Below are positions 7,528 to 16,322 of a DNA stretch of 64,000 nucleotides, one piece after another. This DNA comes from Cupriavidus laharis (GTDB lineage: Bacteria; Pseudomonadota; Gammaproteobacteria; Burkholderiales; Burkholderiaceae), in the NCBI RefSeq assembly GCF_914271435.1, contig NZ_CAJZAI010000005.1:1-64000 (forward strand), given 5' to 3'. Position numbers and translations under genes: made by a program. Numbering within the stretch: the stretch's first letter is position 1; each line of letters opens with the position of its first letter. The notes beneath the pieces were generated by a model. That model saw only the letters and a program-made list of their open reading frames with translations. It made no database searches and was not told the DNA's origin.

Positions 7528-9955
7528 GTTCCATCCTTTGCGAACAACCTTGGGAGGCTTCGCCGGCCTTGACGAGGCCGCTCGAAGGGGAAGCGTAGTG
7601 GGCTTGCACCTGGATTGGCACGTGCAGCGGGGCTGCCTTACGCGCAAGCTGCTGCCGCTGCATGTCTGGCTCTCCATACAGCGTGGTGCGCTGCCTCGGG
7701 CTCCTGCCGGCTTCCTGGATCAACCGCTCCATGGCGGCAGGGGTAAGTTCCTGTCCATTTTTTGAACCGGCAGCGCGCGAAATGCTCTCGTCCATGAGTG
7801 TTCCGCCCAGGTCGTTGACCCCGGCGTCCAGGCACGCACGCACGCCCTGCGGCCCCATCTTCACCCAAGACACCTGGATGTTGGGTATCACCGGGTTGAG
7901 CACCAGTCGAGCCACAGCATGCATCAGCACTGCCTCGCGGAAAGTGGGGCCTCGGCGCGCCCCTCCCTTGGCAAAGAGCGGCGCCTCCATCGGCACAAAG
8001 GGCAGTGGCACAAACTCCGTAATGCCGCCCGTGTCCTGTTGCAGGCGGCGGATGCGAAGCAGATGCCGCGCGGAATGGCGCGAATGCTCGATGTGGCCAA
8101 ACATGATGGTTGCAGTGGTGCGAAGGCCAACCTCATGCGCTGTGGCGACTACGTCGAGCCATTCCTGGGTGTTCAGCTTGTCCGGGCAGATAACCGAGCG
8201 TACCGAATCGTCGAGGATCTCCGCGGCCGTGCCGGGAAGCGAGCGCAGCCCGCTGGCTTTCAGCGTCGTGAGGAAGTCCTTGACGGGAATGCCCAATGTT
8301 CGCGCGCCCTGGACGATTTCCAGCGGGGAGAAGGCATGGATATGCATTCCCGGGATCGCTTGCCTCACTCCCCGGCAAAATGCCAGGTAGGTGTCGCCCG
8401 TATAAGAGGGATGGATGCCGCCCTGAAGACAGATCTCGGTCGCGCCGCGATCCCAGGCCTCCTGCGCACGCCGGACAACCTCGTCCACGTCGATCTGGTA
8501 GGGCTTGCCCCTCAAGCCCTCGGATATCTTGCCTTTTGCAAAGGCGCAGAACTTGCACCGAAAACTGCAAATGTTGGTGTAGTTGATATTGCGATTGACC
8601 ACATAAGTGACCGTGTCCCCATTGGTCTTCTTGCGCAACTCGTTGGCGGCGGAACAGACGTGGTGGAAATCCGCATCCCGCGCGTGCAACAAGCTCACCA
8701 CCTCGGACTCGTCCAGGTCCTTGCCTTCCAGGGCCTTGGCCACCACGGCAGCCAGTACCGGCCCAACTGCGCCCAGCGCCCGGCGCGGGGGTGGTGGCGC
8801 GGCGTCAGTACCTGGTGCCCAGGCATCGTCTCGGGCGAACTGCTCAGCATCGCTGGCGCGCAGGACGGGGCCCACCAGGGCTGAATCGATCCACTGGCTG
8901 GCTTTGCGGATGTAGTCCGGGTAGACGGCCATGCGCGGCACGAGTACCCTGCCCCGGGCCGCTGCGTGCTCGGCAAGCGAGCTGACCTGAGGCCAAGCCG
9001 CCTCGGGGTTGACATGGTCGATGGTGACGGGGGAAATGCCGCCCCAATCGTTGATTCCCGCGTCGAGCAGGCGGTCCAGGCCATGGGGGCTCAGGTTCGG
9101 CGGCGCCTGGATGCTCATCGAAGGGCCGAGCAGCAGCCGCGCGGCGGCAACGGACCACAAGAAATCATCGAAATCCGGTTCAGCATGCCTGGCCATCCGG
9201 GTGTCGGCCTTGGCACGGAAATTCTGGATGATGACTTCCTGAATGTGGCCGTACCTTTGGTGCAAGTCGCGGATCGCGATCAGCGAATCGATGCGCTCCT
9301 CGCGCGTCTCGCCGATACCGACCAGGATACCGGTGGTGAAGGGGACCGCAAGCTCTCCAGCCAGACGGATGGTCTCCAGCCGGGCCGCCGGCACCTTGTC
9401 CGGAGAACCGAAATGAGGTCCGCCGCGTTCGCACAGCCGATCCGACACGCTTTCCAGCATCAGTCCCTGGCTCACCGACACTTTGCGCAACCGGGCAATG
9501 TCCGCCGCCCCCATGACGCCGGCGTTCACATGCGGCAGAAGCCCAGTCTCGGTCGCTACCAGCTCACAGACCTCGGCCAGGTAGCTCAACGTGGATTCGT
9601 GACCCAACTTGGCGAGTTCGTCCCGGGCCGCGGCGTAGCGAAGCTCAGGCTTGTCCCCCAGCGTGAATAGTGCCTCGTGGCACCCGGCCTTCGCCCCTGC
9701 ACGGGCAATCGCCAGCACAGCTTCCCTGTCCAGGTAGCACGGCTGGCCAGACCGGGGCGTCTGGGCAAAGGTGCAATAGGCGCAAACGTCGCGACAAAGC
9801 TTGGTCAGCGGGATAAAAACCTTGCGGGAATAGGTCTGCGTCCCGCCATGGCCCAGATCGCGCTGGTCGCGGGCCTGCTGCATGAGCAAGGGCAAGTCTG
9901 CGGAAAGCAGGAATTGCCGGAGTGCGGCATCGCTCATCGTCTGGCTCCTGGACAT
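7511..9955 (-). CDS. fbiC: FO synthase: fused CofG-CofH radical SAM enzyme (7,8-didemethyl-8-hydroxy-5-deazariboflavin synthase)
   Basis: This enzyme makes FO, the deazaflavin chromophore of F420, from tyrosine and a ribityl-diaminouracil. Two radical-SAM modules are fused in 814 residues. The N-terminal CofG half carries the cluster motif CRDVCAYCTFA near residue 55, with HVNAGVMG and GILVGIGETREER downstream. The C-terminal CofH half carries CSFRCKFCAFAKGK near residue 470, with ICLQGGIHPSYTGD and TTATIMFGHIE. Both CX3CX2C sites are complete. The ATG at 9955 has AGGA upstream and follows the hydrolase stop by 16 bp; another ATG at 9937 is possible. The C terminus runs into the reductase relic (last codons SQRMEHVDHG), so the final 15 or so residues may be acquired read-through. 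Fusion of CofG and CofH is usual in actinobacteria and in other bacteria that acquired F420. Confidence 0.95.
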   Translation of the reverse strand: MSRSQTMSDAALRQFLLSADLPLLMQQARDQRDLGHGGTQTYSRKVFIPLTKLCRDVCAYCTFAQTPRSGQPCYLDREAVLAIARAGAKAGCHEALFTLGDKPELRYAAARDELAKLGHESTLSYLAEVCELVATETGLLPHVNAGVMGAADIARLRKVSVSQGLMLESVSDRLCERGGPHFGSPDKVPAARLETIRLAGELAVPFTTGILVGIGETREERIDSLIAIRDLHQRYGHIQEVIIQNFRAKADTRMARHAEPDFDDFLWSVAAARLLLGPSMSIQAPPNLSPHGLDRLLDAGINDWGGISPVTIDHVNPEAAWPQVSSLAEHAAARGRVLVPRMAVYPDYIRKASQWIDSALVGPVLRASDAEQFARDDAWAPGTDAAPPPPRRALGAVGPVLAAVVAKALEGKDLDESEVVSLLHARDADFHHVCSAANELRKKTNGDTVTYVVNRNINYTNICSFRCKFCAFAKGKISEGLRGKPYQIDVDEVVRRAQEAWDRGATEICLQGGIHPSYTGDTYLAFCRGVRQAIPGMHIHAFSPLEIVQGARTLGIPVKDFLTTLKASGLRSLPGTAAEILDDSVRSVICPDKLNTQEWLDVVATAHEVGLRTTATIMFGHIEHSRHSARHLLRIRRLQQDTGGITEFVPLPFVPMEAPLFAKGGARRGPTFREAVLMHAVARLVLNPVIPNIQVSWVKMGPQGVRACLDAGVNDLGGTLMDESISRAAGSKNGQELTPAAMERLIQEAGRSPRQRTTLYGEPDMQRQQLARKAAPLHVPIQVQAHYASPSSGLVKAGEASQGCSQRMEHVDHG

Positions 9956-9971
9956 GTTCCTGGGATGGTGC

Positions 9972-10760
9972 TTATGCCGCGTTCGCAAGGCCGCGCAGGA
10001 AGCGCAGCAGCGCATGATTGCTTTCGGCGGCGTGAGTCATGGGCGGTGCATGGCCCGCCCCCTGGATTTCCACCAACTCAGCGTTCGCGATGCCGGCGGC
10101 CAGCTGTCTGCCATGCGACACGTCGATGGCAATGTCATCGGTGCCGTGGATCACGAGCGTCGGCACCGAGATCTCGCCCAGGCGAGGGGTCAGGTCGTCG
10201 CGTGAGATGAGTGCATTGATGGGGAGCGTCAGCCTGTCCTTGCCCATCGACCTCCACTTGTCGACCCATGCCGGCGCATACCTGTCATCGGCGATCAGCA
10301 GCTTCGACAGCATCTGCTGCGCGTTGGCGCTTCCGTTCTGCGACCACTCCTTGTCCAGCAGTCTGAAGTTGTTGTTTTGCTCCTCGGTGTCCAGGCCGGC
10401 GCGCGTCGAGATCAGCACCAGGCCGTTGACGTGTCCAGGCGCCATGAGAGCCGCACGCATCGAGAGGAATCCCCCCTGGGACAGCCCGACCAGCGTGGCC
10501 CGCTCTATCTCCAGGTGCCTCATCAGACCAAGCAGATCTTGCGCCGAATCCCAGTAGGTGAATGGAGCTCCATTGGCCATGGTCCGGCCAAAGCCCCGCT
10601 GGTCAAAGGCGACGCAGCGAAACTGCGAGCCGAGCGCCTCGACCTGCGCGGCAAACATTTCATGGTCCAGGAGGAATCCATGGCTGAAGATGACCGCTGG
10701 CGCGCTGCCTCCGGTGTCTTCGAAAAAGATGGTCTGGCCGTTCACATTGGCGTAAGGCAT
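9972..10760 (-). CDS. Alpha/beta hydrolase, enol-lactonase/haloperoxidase-like
   Basis: This is a compact 262-residue alpha/beta hydrolase. The oxyanion-loop motif SHGFLLDHEMF, nucleophile elbow VGLSQGGFLS (Ser near residue 94), acid in LVIHGTDDIAI and catalytic His in GAGHAPPMTHA form a complete triad. The overall pattern resembles 3-oxoadipate enol-lactone hydrolases and non-heme haloperoxidase-like esterases, which open lactones or cut esters from ring degradation. It starts 2 bp after the binding-protein gene stop and ends 16 bp before fbiC, so it is co-transcribed with the pathway. It is a different subfamily from the hydrolase at 2629-3795. The reaction is not identifiable from sequence alone. 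Confidence 0.85.
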   Translation of the reverse strand: MPYANVNGQTIFFEDTGGSAPAVIFSHGFLLDHEMFAAQVEALGSQFRCVAFDQRGFGRTMANGAPFTYWDSAQDLLGLMRHLEIERATLVGLSQGGFLSMRAALMAPGHVNGLVLISTRAGLDTEEQNNNFRLLDKEWSQNGSANAQQMLSKLLIADDRYAPAWVDKWRSMGKDRLTLPINALISRDDLTPRLGEISVPTLVIHGTDDIAIDVSHGRQLAAGIANAELVEIQGAGHAPPMTHAAESNHALLRFLRGLANAA

Positions 10761-10762
10761 GG

Positions 10763-11803
10763 CTAGCGCCTCCTGGCCAGTGCGGCCTGCCGGAACCGGT
10801 CGTCGCGAAGACTTTTGGGATCGATACGTGTGCGGATAGTGCCGAGTTTGACCTGCCAGTCGAGAAAGGCTTCCACGCTCTCCATGGACGGCACCCCATC
10901 CTCGGGAATGCTCATCATCGGCGTGTCAGGGCGGATGTCGATGTTGTACTTGCGCAGGATGGCCAGAATCGCGTCCTTGTCCTTCTGGGCCGGACCGAAT
11001 GCCTGGCCATAGTCGCGTACGCCCTTGAGATAGGCCTGCATGAACCGGTTCCCTGCCTCGACGTTGCGCACGGTCAGCGCTGGGCCGTACACCAGATAGC
11101 CGGCCGGAGAGTTCGGGAACACCTGGTCCGCAGAGGCGACGCGCACGCCGCCGGCACGCTCCAGTAACAGTGTGCCAAAGGGCTCCACCACCGAGGCGCC
11201 GTCGACGGCACCGTTGGTCATCCCGGCGACGATGTTCGCGATCCCTAGCCCGACGTATTGGACATCATCCATTTGCAGTCCCGCCCTGCGGGCCAGTTCC
11301 GCCGTCAACCAGTGCGGCGCCGAAGTGATGCCAGTCGCAATCTTCATGCCCTTCAGATCGCTTGGCGTCTTGTAGCGGCCGCTGGTGACCAGGTCCTTGC
11401 GCAGCACCAGGCTGCTGAAGCTGCGGCCCGGCGCGTTGACACCGGCGCCGGCCACGACGCTAAGTTCGACGCCGCGGACCCTGGCGTTGAACAGCGCAAC
11501 GTTCACGCTGCTAGCAGCCACGTCGATGACGCCAGTCGCCTGCGCCTGGTATTCATCCGGACCGGAGGCGAAACTCTTCAGCTCGACGTCGAGGCCTTCA
11601 TCAAGGAAATAGCCCTTCTCCAGCGCAATCAGCGACGGCGCATCGAATAGCGCTGAGATGATGCCGAGTCGCACTTTCATCCGATCAGCCTTTGCACCAC
11701 CCTGCGCCCATGCACCTGTGGCCAACCAGCCCAAGCCGGCACCCAACGTTGCGATGGCACCGCGCCTCGTTGTCACACGGGAACTGGAGCGCGAACTTGT
11801 CAT
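10763..11803 (-). CDS. ABC transporter substrate-binding protein, NMT1/SsuA/TauA family, Tat-like leader
   Basis: This is the periplasmic receptor of the importer whose permease and ATPase are encoded in the same island. The start at 11803 is preferred (GAGAGG upstream), giving 346 residues. The leader has twin arginines followed by a hydrophobic run (TTRRGAIATLGAGLGWLATG) and a signal-peptidase site at AWAQ, so export may use the Tat route. The mature domain shows SsuA/TauA features: LIALEKGYFLDEGLDVELK, ASSVNVALFNAR, GMKIATGITSAPHWLTAELARRAG and GAVDGASVVEPFGTLL. Downstream is the 262-residue hydrolase (2-bp gap). The family binds sulfonates, nitrate, pyrimidine precursors or aromatic acids, so the ligand cannot be called. 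Confidence 0.9.
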   Translation of the reverse strand: MTSSRSSSRVTTRRGAIATLGAGLGWLATGAWAQGGAKADRMKVRLGIISALFDAPSLIALEKGYFLDEGLDVELKSFASGPDEYQAQATGVIDVAASSVNVALFNARVRGVELSVVAGAGVNAPGRSFSSLVLRKDLVTSGRYKTPSDLKGMKIATGITSAPHWLTAELARRAGLQMDDVQYVGLGIANIVAGMTNGAVDGASVVEPFGTLLLERAGGVRVASADQVFPNSPAGYLVYGPALTVRNVEAGNRFMQAYLKGVRDYGQAFGPAQKDKDAILAILRKYNIDIRPDTPMMSIPEDGVPSMESVEAFLDWQVKLGTIRTRIDPKSLRDDRFRQAALARRR

Positions 11804-11850
11804 TTGAGAACCTCTCAATCGAATAGGTTGAAATCGCCGCAGGCAGGGCA

Positions 11851-12327
11851 CTAGGCCTGGACTGCCTTCGTCAGCGCGGGTACGGACACCCCAAGGGCTT
11901 TCAGGAAGCCGAGTTCGTCTCCCAGTGCCCAGACCTGCGCAACACGGGAATCCTTGATCTTGAACATCACCACCATCGGGAACTCGAACGTCGGGCGGTC
12001 GATGGAGCTGCCTTCGACGCGGTAGCGGTAGCGGCCTACGATGCGCTGGCGCGAGACGACCATGTCACCACTGGCGACTTCCTCGTCCACGATGACGCGC
12101 CACTCTTCAAAGTTCCGGTGCACGGCCTCGATGGCCGCGCAGAAACGCTGGACCGGGTCTTCCAGTTGCGGCCCCTTGGTCAGCAGCGAAGGCAACGTGT
12201 CCGCCAGCCCGGGACGGGCGTGGACATAGTCGGGTGAAATCAGCTGACGGGCAGCCTCGAAGTCCTGGTTTCCAACGGCCGCACTCAGCCGCCGGGTAAT
12301 CGCGATATTTTGCTCAGTGCTGGACAT
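11851..12327 (-). CDS. SnoaL-like / NTF2-fold protein
   Basis: The 158 residues form a cone-shaped NTF2-like fold of the SnoaL ester-cyclase group: an N-terminal helix (TEQNIAITRRLSAAVGNQDFEAARQLISPDYV), then IEAVHRNFEEWRVIVDEEVASGDMVVSRQRIVG, and a final VVMFKIKDSRVAQVWALGD strand pair. The ATG at 12327 has GAGAG about 6 bases upstream. Members can be small cyclases, isomerases or dehydratases that act on polyketide or terpene-like rings, or non-catalytic. It lies between the F420-dependent oxidoreductase and the binding protein in one operon, so it may process an intermediate of the same compound. The function is inferred only from context. Confidence 0.75.
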   Translation of the reverse strand: MSSTEQNIAITRRLSAAVGNQDFEAARQLISPDYVHARPGLADTLPSLLTKGPQLEDPVQRFCAAIEAVHRNFEEWRVIVDEEVASGDMVVSRQRIVGRYRYRVEGSSIDRPTFEFPMVVMFKIKDSRVAQVWALGDELGFLKALGVSVPALTKAVQA

Positions 12328-12369
12328 GTTTCTGCTCTCCACGGGAATCGGCAATAGACCGCCCTTTAC

Positions 12370-13407
12370 TTACTGGAAGTGGGGAATAATCTCGCGGCCG
12401 ACCAACTCCACCGTTCTGCTGACCTGCTCGAACGGGATCTCGCCCGGATTGAGCCGCAGTTGGATGTCGGTGACCCCGGCATCGGCGTAGCGGGACAGCG
12501 TTGGGATGATCGAATCGGGTGACCCGATCAGGCACATCTCGCCAACCCGCTCAAGGATGCGGTCGGAGTCCGGCGTCAGCGGCACGATCTCCGACGCCGG
12601 GTCATCGGGATTGGCATGCCCCGTCATCGCGCCGAAGCTCGCATAGGTGCGGATCACCTTCTCGACATACTTGCCGCTTTCTTCCAACGCGCGCTGGGTG
12701 GAGTTGGAAACGACCGTCAACCGGTTCACAGCCACTCGCACGGTGCTCGGATCGCGCCCGGTTGCAGTCATTTGCTCGCGGTTGGCCGCTACCTGCCTGG
12801 CGATATCCCCCAGGTGGTACATCGTCGCCGCGAACCACGCTTCGCCATGCTGGGCCACTCGGCGGGCCGTGCGAGGCCCCATGCCGCCGAACCACATGGG
12901 CGGGCCGCCAGCCTGCACCGGTAGCGGCGCGATCGGCTGGCTGACGCTGAGCGTCTTGCCGGTGAACTCACCCTTGCCCGACCACAGCGCACGCACTGCG
13001 CCGACGATGTCGTCCATGCGGTCGCCGGCCGACTTTTCGTCGATGCCGAAGCGCGCCATGTCCGGGGCATGGCCCAGTGCCACCCCGAGTGTGAATCGTC
13101 CGTTCGTGATCTGGTCGAGCACCGCGGTATCGTAGGCCAGCCGCAGCGGATGCCACAGCGGAGCCATGGTCACTCCGGTGCCCAGGCGCAGCGAGGTGCG
13201 CGGCGCCAGGGCGGCAAGGACCAATATGGGCGACGGCAGCGAGAAGTACGAGTTGCGGACGGGGAAGTTCTCCCCGGTGAAGCAGGACGTGAAGCCGTGG
13301 CGCTCGGCCTGGTTGATGATGGGCACGATAGCATCCAAGACACCGGCGACGGTTGTTCCTGCACGCGGGCTGAAGTCGAATGACAGACCGAAGTTCAATT
13401 TAGGCAT
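12370..13407 (-). CDS. LLM-class F420-dependent oxidoreductase (luciferase-like TIM barrel)
   Basis: The 345-residue protein belongs to the luciferase-like monooxygenase/F420-dependent oxidoreductase superfamily. It has the N-terminal strand LNFGLSFDF, the family stretches LAALAPRTSLRLGTGVTMAPLWHP and LDQITNGRFTLGVALG, and PPMWFGGMGPRTARRVAQHGEAW. FMN-dependent relatives exist, but co-location with a complete F420 synthesis and reduction set argues for F420 as cofactor. It is probably the catabolic redox step that the island serves, reducing or oxidising the imported substrate. A degenerate fragment of a second copy survives at about 1662-1745. Genes on either side (permease, SnoaL-like) are closely spaced. 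The cofactor is a strong inference; the substrate is unknown. Confidence 0.9.
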   Translation of the reverse strand: MPKLNFGLSFDFSPRAGTTVAGVLDAIVPIINQAERHGFTSCFTGENFPVRNSYFSLPSPILVLAALAPRTSLRLGTGVTMAPLWHPLRLAYDTAVLDQITNGRFTLGVALGHAPDMARFGIDEKSAGDRMDDIVGAVRALWSGKGEFTGKTLSVSQPIAPLPVQAGGPPMWFGGMGPRTARRVAQHGEAWFAATMYHLGDIARQVAANREQMTATGRDPSTVRVAVNRLTVVSNSTQRALEESGKYVEKVIRTYASFGAMTGHANPDDPASEIVPLTPDSDRILERVGEMCLIGSPDSIIPTLSRYADAGVTDIQLRLNPGEIPFEQVSRTVELVGREIIPHFQ

Positions 13408-13416
13408 GGCTATGTC

Positions 13417-14277
13417 CTACGAGCGTTGTTTCCAGGGAAGCATGCTGCGCTCCATGGCGTCGAACATCCAGAAGGAGACCGTGCCGAGCGCTGCGATCGT
13501 GACCAAACCAACGTACATGTCTTCGATCGCCAGGGTCTGCCACGCGCGCCAGATCAGGTAGCCGATACCGGACTCGCTCGACACCATTTCAGCGGTGATC
13601 AGGAGCAGCAGCGCAATACCCCAGCCGAGCCGCAGGCCTGCAAAGATGGTGGGCAGTGCGCCAGGCAGCGCGATGGTGAAGCACACGGCAGACTTGCTGG
13701 CGCGGAAGTTACGGCCGACGTCCAGGTAGATCTTCTCGATGTTTGCCACGCCAGTAGAGGTGGCAATCAGAACCTGGAAAAAGACACCAATGGCGATGAT
13801 GGCCCACTTCGACCCTTCGCCAATCCCGAAGATCAACATGATCAGCGGAAGGATGGCCACCTTGGGGATGGGGAAGATGGCACCCACAATGGGCTGTACC
13901 GCCGCTCTCACCATAGGCACCAGACCCATGACTACGCCCAGGGCGAGTCCTGGCAAGGCCCCCAGCACAAAGCCGATGCAAGCGCGGGTCAGGCTGGTTA
14001 CCACGTGATAGGGAAGCGACTTGTTCCATGCTGTTTGCACCGTGAGGTCGTAGAAGGTGCCAACGATGTTCGACGGCGGTGGGAAAAAGCGCACGTCGAT
14101 CAGTCGCAGATGGCCCAAGGCCTCCCATACCAACAGCAGCGCCATGGGCGTAAAGAACGCGATAAGGCGTTCGCTGTTGCGCTTGCGTGTCGAGTTCCGG
14201 CGCGGCGGGTCCGATCGTTGAACGACGCGGCGCAGGGGAGGCTTGGCATCGACTTGGGGTGAAGCTAGAGTGTTCAC
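13417..14277 (-). CDS. ABC transporter permease, SsuC/TauC family
   Basis: The gene starts at GTG 14277, where AGGAG lies about 8 bases upstream, giving 286 residues. The longer reading frame to 14508 is an artefact because it runs into a relic of the ATPase gene in another frame. The sequence has six or so membrane segments (LIAFFTPMALLLVWEALG, VVTSLTRACIGFVLGALPGLALGVVMG, VAILPLIMLIFGIG, IIAIGVFFQVLIATSTGVANI, LRLGWGIALLLLITAEMV) and the cytoplasmic coupling loop with ALPGALPTIFAGLR typical of this permease family. It forms the importer with the binding protein at 10763-11803 and the ATPase at 1777-2583. The GTG start overlaps the stop codon of the ATPase relic, preserving the ancestral ATPase-permease coupling. 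Confidence 0.9.
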   Translation of the reverse strand: MNTLASPQVDAKPPLRRVVQRSDPPRRNSTRKRNSERLIAFFTPMALLLVWEALGHLRLIDVRFFPPPSNIVGTFYDLTVQTAWNKSLPYHVVTSLTRACIGFVLGALPGLALGVVMGLVPMVRAAVQPIVGAIFPIPKVAILPLIMLIFGIGEGSKWAIIAIGVFFQVLIATSTGVANIEKIYLDVGRNFRASKSAVCFTIALPGALPTIFAGLRLGWGIALLLLITAEMVSSESGIGYLIWRAWQTLAIEDMYVGLVTIAALGTVSFWMFDAMERSMLPWKQRS

Positions 14278-14432
14278 GTCGTCTCCTATCCCTTCTTGGC
14301 GGTCAGAACTTCGTCGCGAAGTTCGCTCCCGATGGGGTTGCTCAGTTCGCCATACCCAGGTCTGCTCTTGATCTCGTAGACCTCGCGGGAGCGCAGCAGC
14401 ACGATGGCCAGGTCGCTCTTGGCAAGGCAGTA
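14275..14432 (-). pseudogene. Relic of the 3' end of the ABC ATPase gene
   Basis: Positions 14275-14420 match positions 1775-1925, the last 45-50 codons of the intact ATPase. Both contain GGTCAGAACTTCGTCGCGAA and CTGCTCTTGATCTCGTAGACC (plus strand). The remnant ends Leu-Glu-Thr-Thr-stop, against Leu-Glu-Thr-Met-stop in the intact gene. Its upstream side joins directly to DNA that matches the beginning of the hydrolase gene, so one internal deletion removed most of the hydrolase and the ATPase from this copy. Confidence 0.9.
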
Positions 14433-14590
14433 CAAGACCGTCGGTTTTCCTATGATCGTCGGCAAGAACTGATTGGTCTTGAAGCATGCGCGAACCGCGA
14501 TTCACCAACGGGTAGCATCACGATTCGCGCCAAATCAGTGTCACTCGGCCTACGCTCTCGAGAACCTGCTTGTTCATTGGATGAACATCA
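14433..14590 (-). promoter_or_regulatory. Duplicated leader of the hydrolase operon, now heading the permease-to-cofC operon
   Basis: This stretch matches positions 3783-3950 over its whole length, with shared runs such as CTTGAAGCATGCGCGA, CGCGATTCACCAACG and GCATCACGATTCGCGC, ending in the operator palindrome. It still contains the degenerate first codons of a lost hydrolase gene. Because conservation extends across the non-coding part, this is the likely promoter of the minus-strand operon permease-LLM-SnoaL-binding protein-hydrolase-fbiC-cofE-cofD-cofC(-iclR). I could not call the -35/-10 boxes with confidence. Confidence 0.7.
14571..14587. promoter_or_regulatory. Second copy of the palindromic operator (candidate IclR site)
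   Basis: TGTTCAT-TGG-ATGAACA repeats both arms of the palindrome at 3925-3941 exactly; only the three-base centre differs (TGG against TAG). Retention of both arms in diverged duplicate DNA suggests selection for binding of the same regulator, most simply the IclR protein encoded between the two half-operons. Confidence 0.65.
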
Positions 14591-15621
14591 GAATTGCTCT
14601 TACGGGCGTCGAACTCTCACGGTCCCCATTCACCGCGCATCACCTTCCCAGGTGCCCTGCCGCTTGGTGGCTTGCATGTAAGTTCCAGGGTCTCATGGGG
14701 CTTCCGCGCCGCAAACGCAATAGTCGGAAACCTCGGGACGTCATCGTGCAACGAGTTCTCGGCCCAGCAAAATGTATATTTTTACTGAATGAATATATCA
14801 TTTAGTTTTCGAAGACTCTAGCTACCGCCCTGAACCTTGTCAACGCGTAATAGCCCCGGTTGATGCTCAGCACTGGAAAGTGAAGACATGGCCTCGGGAA
14901 GCGTCCTGAACGTCAATCCCAAGTGATCGACGGTGGGCGACGAACACCATGCCGGTCACAGTTGCATTCACGCAGATCCGTGATGTAGGGCATCAGCATG
15001 CGGTCATCTAATCTGACTGATGAAACGCAAGCGGCGATGAAAGCCGCACAGCAACGGAAATGACAGTGAACCTGCTATTCCGCCAGCCACGCCCCACGTG
15101 GAGTGGTGGGCTGCACTGCCATGCGCGCAGCAGTAGGTACACAGAGAAGCCCGGATGACTTCGCAACGTTGGCGGGGAGTGCTCCCAGCACCGCGCCGTC
15201 CTGTCTGTCAGACGCACAGGCGCTGCTCGATGTGGATCCGGGAGGAAGGAGCGGCCCTGTACGCATAGTCTCGCTCCACTTCGTTTCTTGCCAGCACGCC
15301 GGAGAGGTGCTGCTTGCGCTTTCGCTCCGGTCACAGCACGTTGGCTGGCCGATACTCCCATGTCTCTATGAGGGCTCGGGTTTCAAAGGCCGCGTAAGGT
15401 CGGCGGTTGGCGAGAGTGAAGCGGGACTTGAACAGTGCCCACATGGTCTGGAACAGGACTCCGACATATGTTGGAGTTGAGACATCCGTCGGGACGCTTG
15501 TGGACAAGCCAATTGCTCCTGATGCTGAAGCAGCCTGAATGCCGCAGTCTTGCATCCCTGGAAGGCGGCCCCGCCAGCCATGCACGGCGATACCTCCGAA
15601 GGGATGGTGGGGCTACCGATG
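14591..15621. other. About 1 kb without a convincing gene
   Basis: Open frames in this stretch (for example on either strand between 15008 and 15480) have no recognisable domains, biased composition and no ribosome sites. There is an AT-rich patch near 14770-14815. I see no RNA gene or repeat. It separates the F420 island from the next set of genes and may hold its original boundary. Confidence 0.5.
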
Positions 15622-15801
15622 TCAGCGCCGGAACATTGCAATTACTATGGGTATCAAAGGAATGCTGAGAACGACCAATACTCCGTCGACTGCCACGGCG
15701 ACTAGGGTCATCAGCACAAGCGCCTGCCTGCCGCCTTTTGGCAAGGCCTCCCTGACGTCGATCTTGTAGGACTGATTCAGAGTCTTTGCACTGGCCGGCA
15801 T
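15622..15801 (-). CDS. Small single-span membrane protein, hypothetical
   Basis: The 59-residue frame has a polar N-terminal half (SYKIDVREALPKGGRQ) and one long hydrophobic segment (ALVLMTLVAVAVDGVLVVLS followed by IPLIPIVIAMF) ending in Arg-Arg, an arrangement that looks like a genuine inner-membrane peptide. There is no strong ribosome site before the ATG at 15801, and the frame stays open further upstream. The gene at 15911-16246 on the same strand is also a small membrane protein. The function is not recognised; the call rests on composition only. Confidence 0.35.
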   Translation of the reverse strand: MPASAKTLNQSYKIDVREALPKGGRQALVLMTLVAVAVDGVLVVLSIPLIPIVIAMFRR

Positions 15802-15910
15802 GCTGAAGTTGCCCGCAGCGCAGCATCGCCGCGCCACCGCCCTCAGCTTGGGTTTCTCAAGAGGCATCCGCCGCAAGCAATCCTGGACAGCCCGCCCCAC
15901 TCGTACCGGC

Positions 15911-16246
15911 TCATTCGAACGCCACGATCCACTCGAGGAACGTATGCACCACCACAGCAAGGAGTGGCGCCACACATAACCAGCGTACGAGCCTTGGCGC
16001 ATGGCGCCACCAGATTCCGATCATCGCCAGACCGCATGCCGCGAGCGCGAGTCCTGACGCAATCAGGTAGTGCCGCTGCGACGCGTACGCCCAGAGACTG
16101 GCCACGGGCCCCTCTGCGCCGAACGGATAGCGTTGCGGTGAATGCCACGCCTCCCGGGCGTCAATCGCGAAGAGTACGATCATCGCGAGAAGCGCAGCAG
16201 ACGCGACCCACCTAATACATGACCACAAGGTCCATGTCCTTTGCAT
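15911..16246 (-). CDS. Small integral membrane protein, hypothetical
   Basis: The 111 residues contain three likely membrane helices: WVASAALLAMIVLFAIDA (about 13-30), YLIASGLALAACGLAMIGIWW (about 60-80) and WLCVAPLLAVVVHTFLEWIV (about 90-109). The ATG at 16246 is chosen because GGGGAG lies about 10 bases upstream; a TTG at 16264 is the alternative. It is close to the 3' end of the AraC-type regulator gene but shows no sign of being co-regulated with it. No family is recognised. Confidence 0.6.
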   Translation of the reverse strand: MQRTWTLWSCIRWVASAALLAMIVLFAIDAREAWHSPQRYPFGAEGPVASLWAYASQRHYLIASGLALAACGLAMIGIWWRHAPRLVRWLCVAPLLAVVVHTFLEWIVAFE

Positions 16247-16322
16247 AGTAGATGAACTCCCCAATGAAGCTGTCCGTCGAGTTCGTCAAGTCAATGCAGC
16301 CGATGCAAGCCTCCCGTATCAC

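Noticed and set aside
14278..14508. Longer start for the permease gene
   Set aside because: The extra 77 codons are an out-of-frame reading of the ATPase relic; the GTG at 14277 has a good ribosome site and the permease family start.
15008..15480. Two overlapping open frames on opposite strands
   Set aside because: Neither has protein-like composition, domains or a ribosome site.
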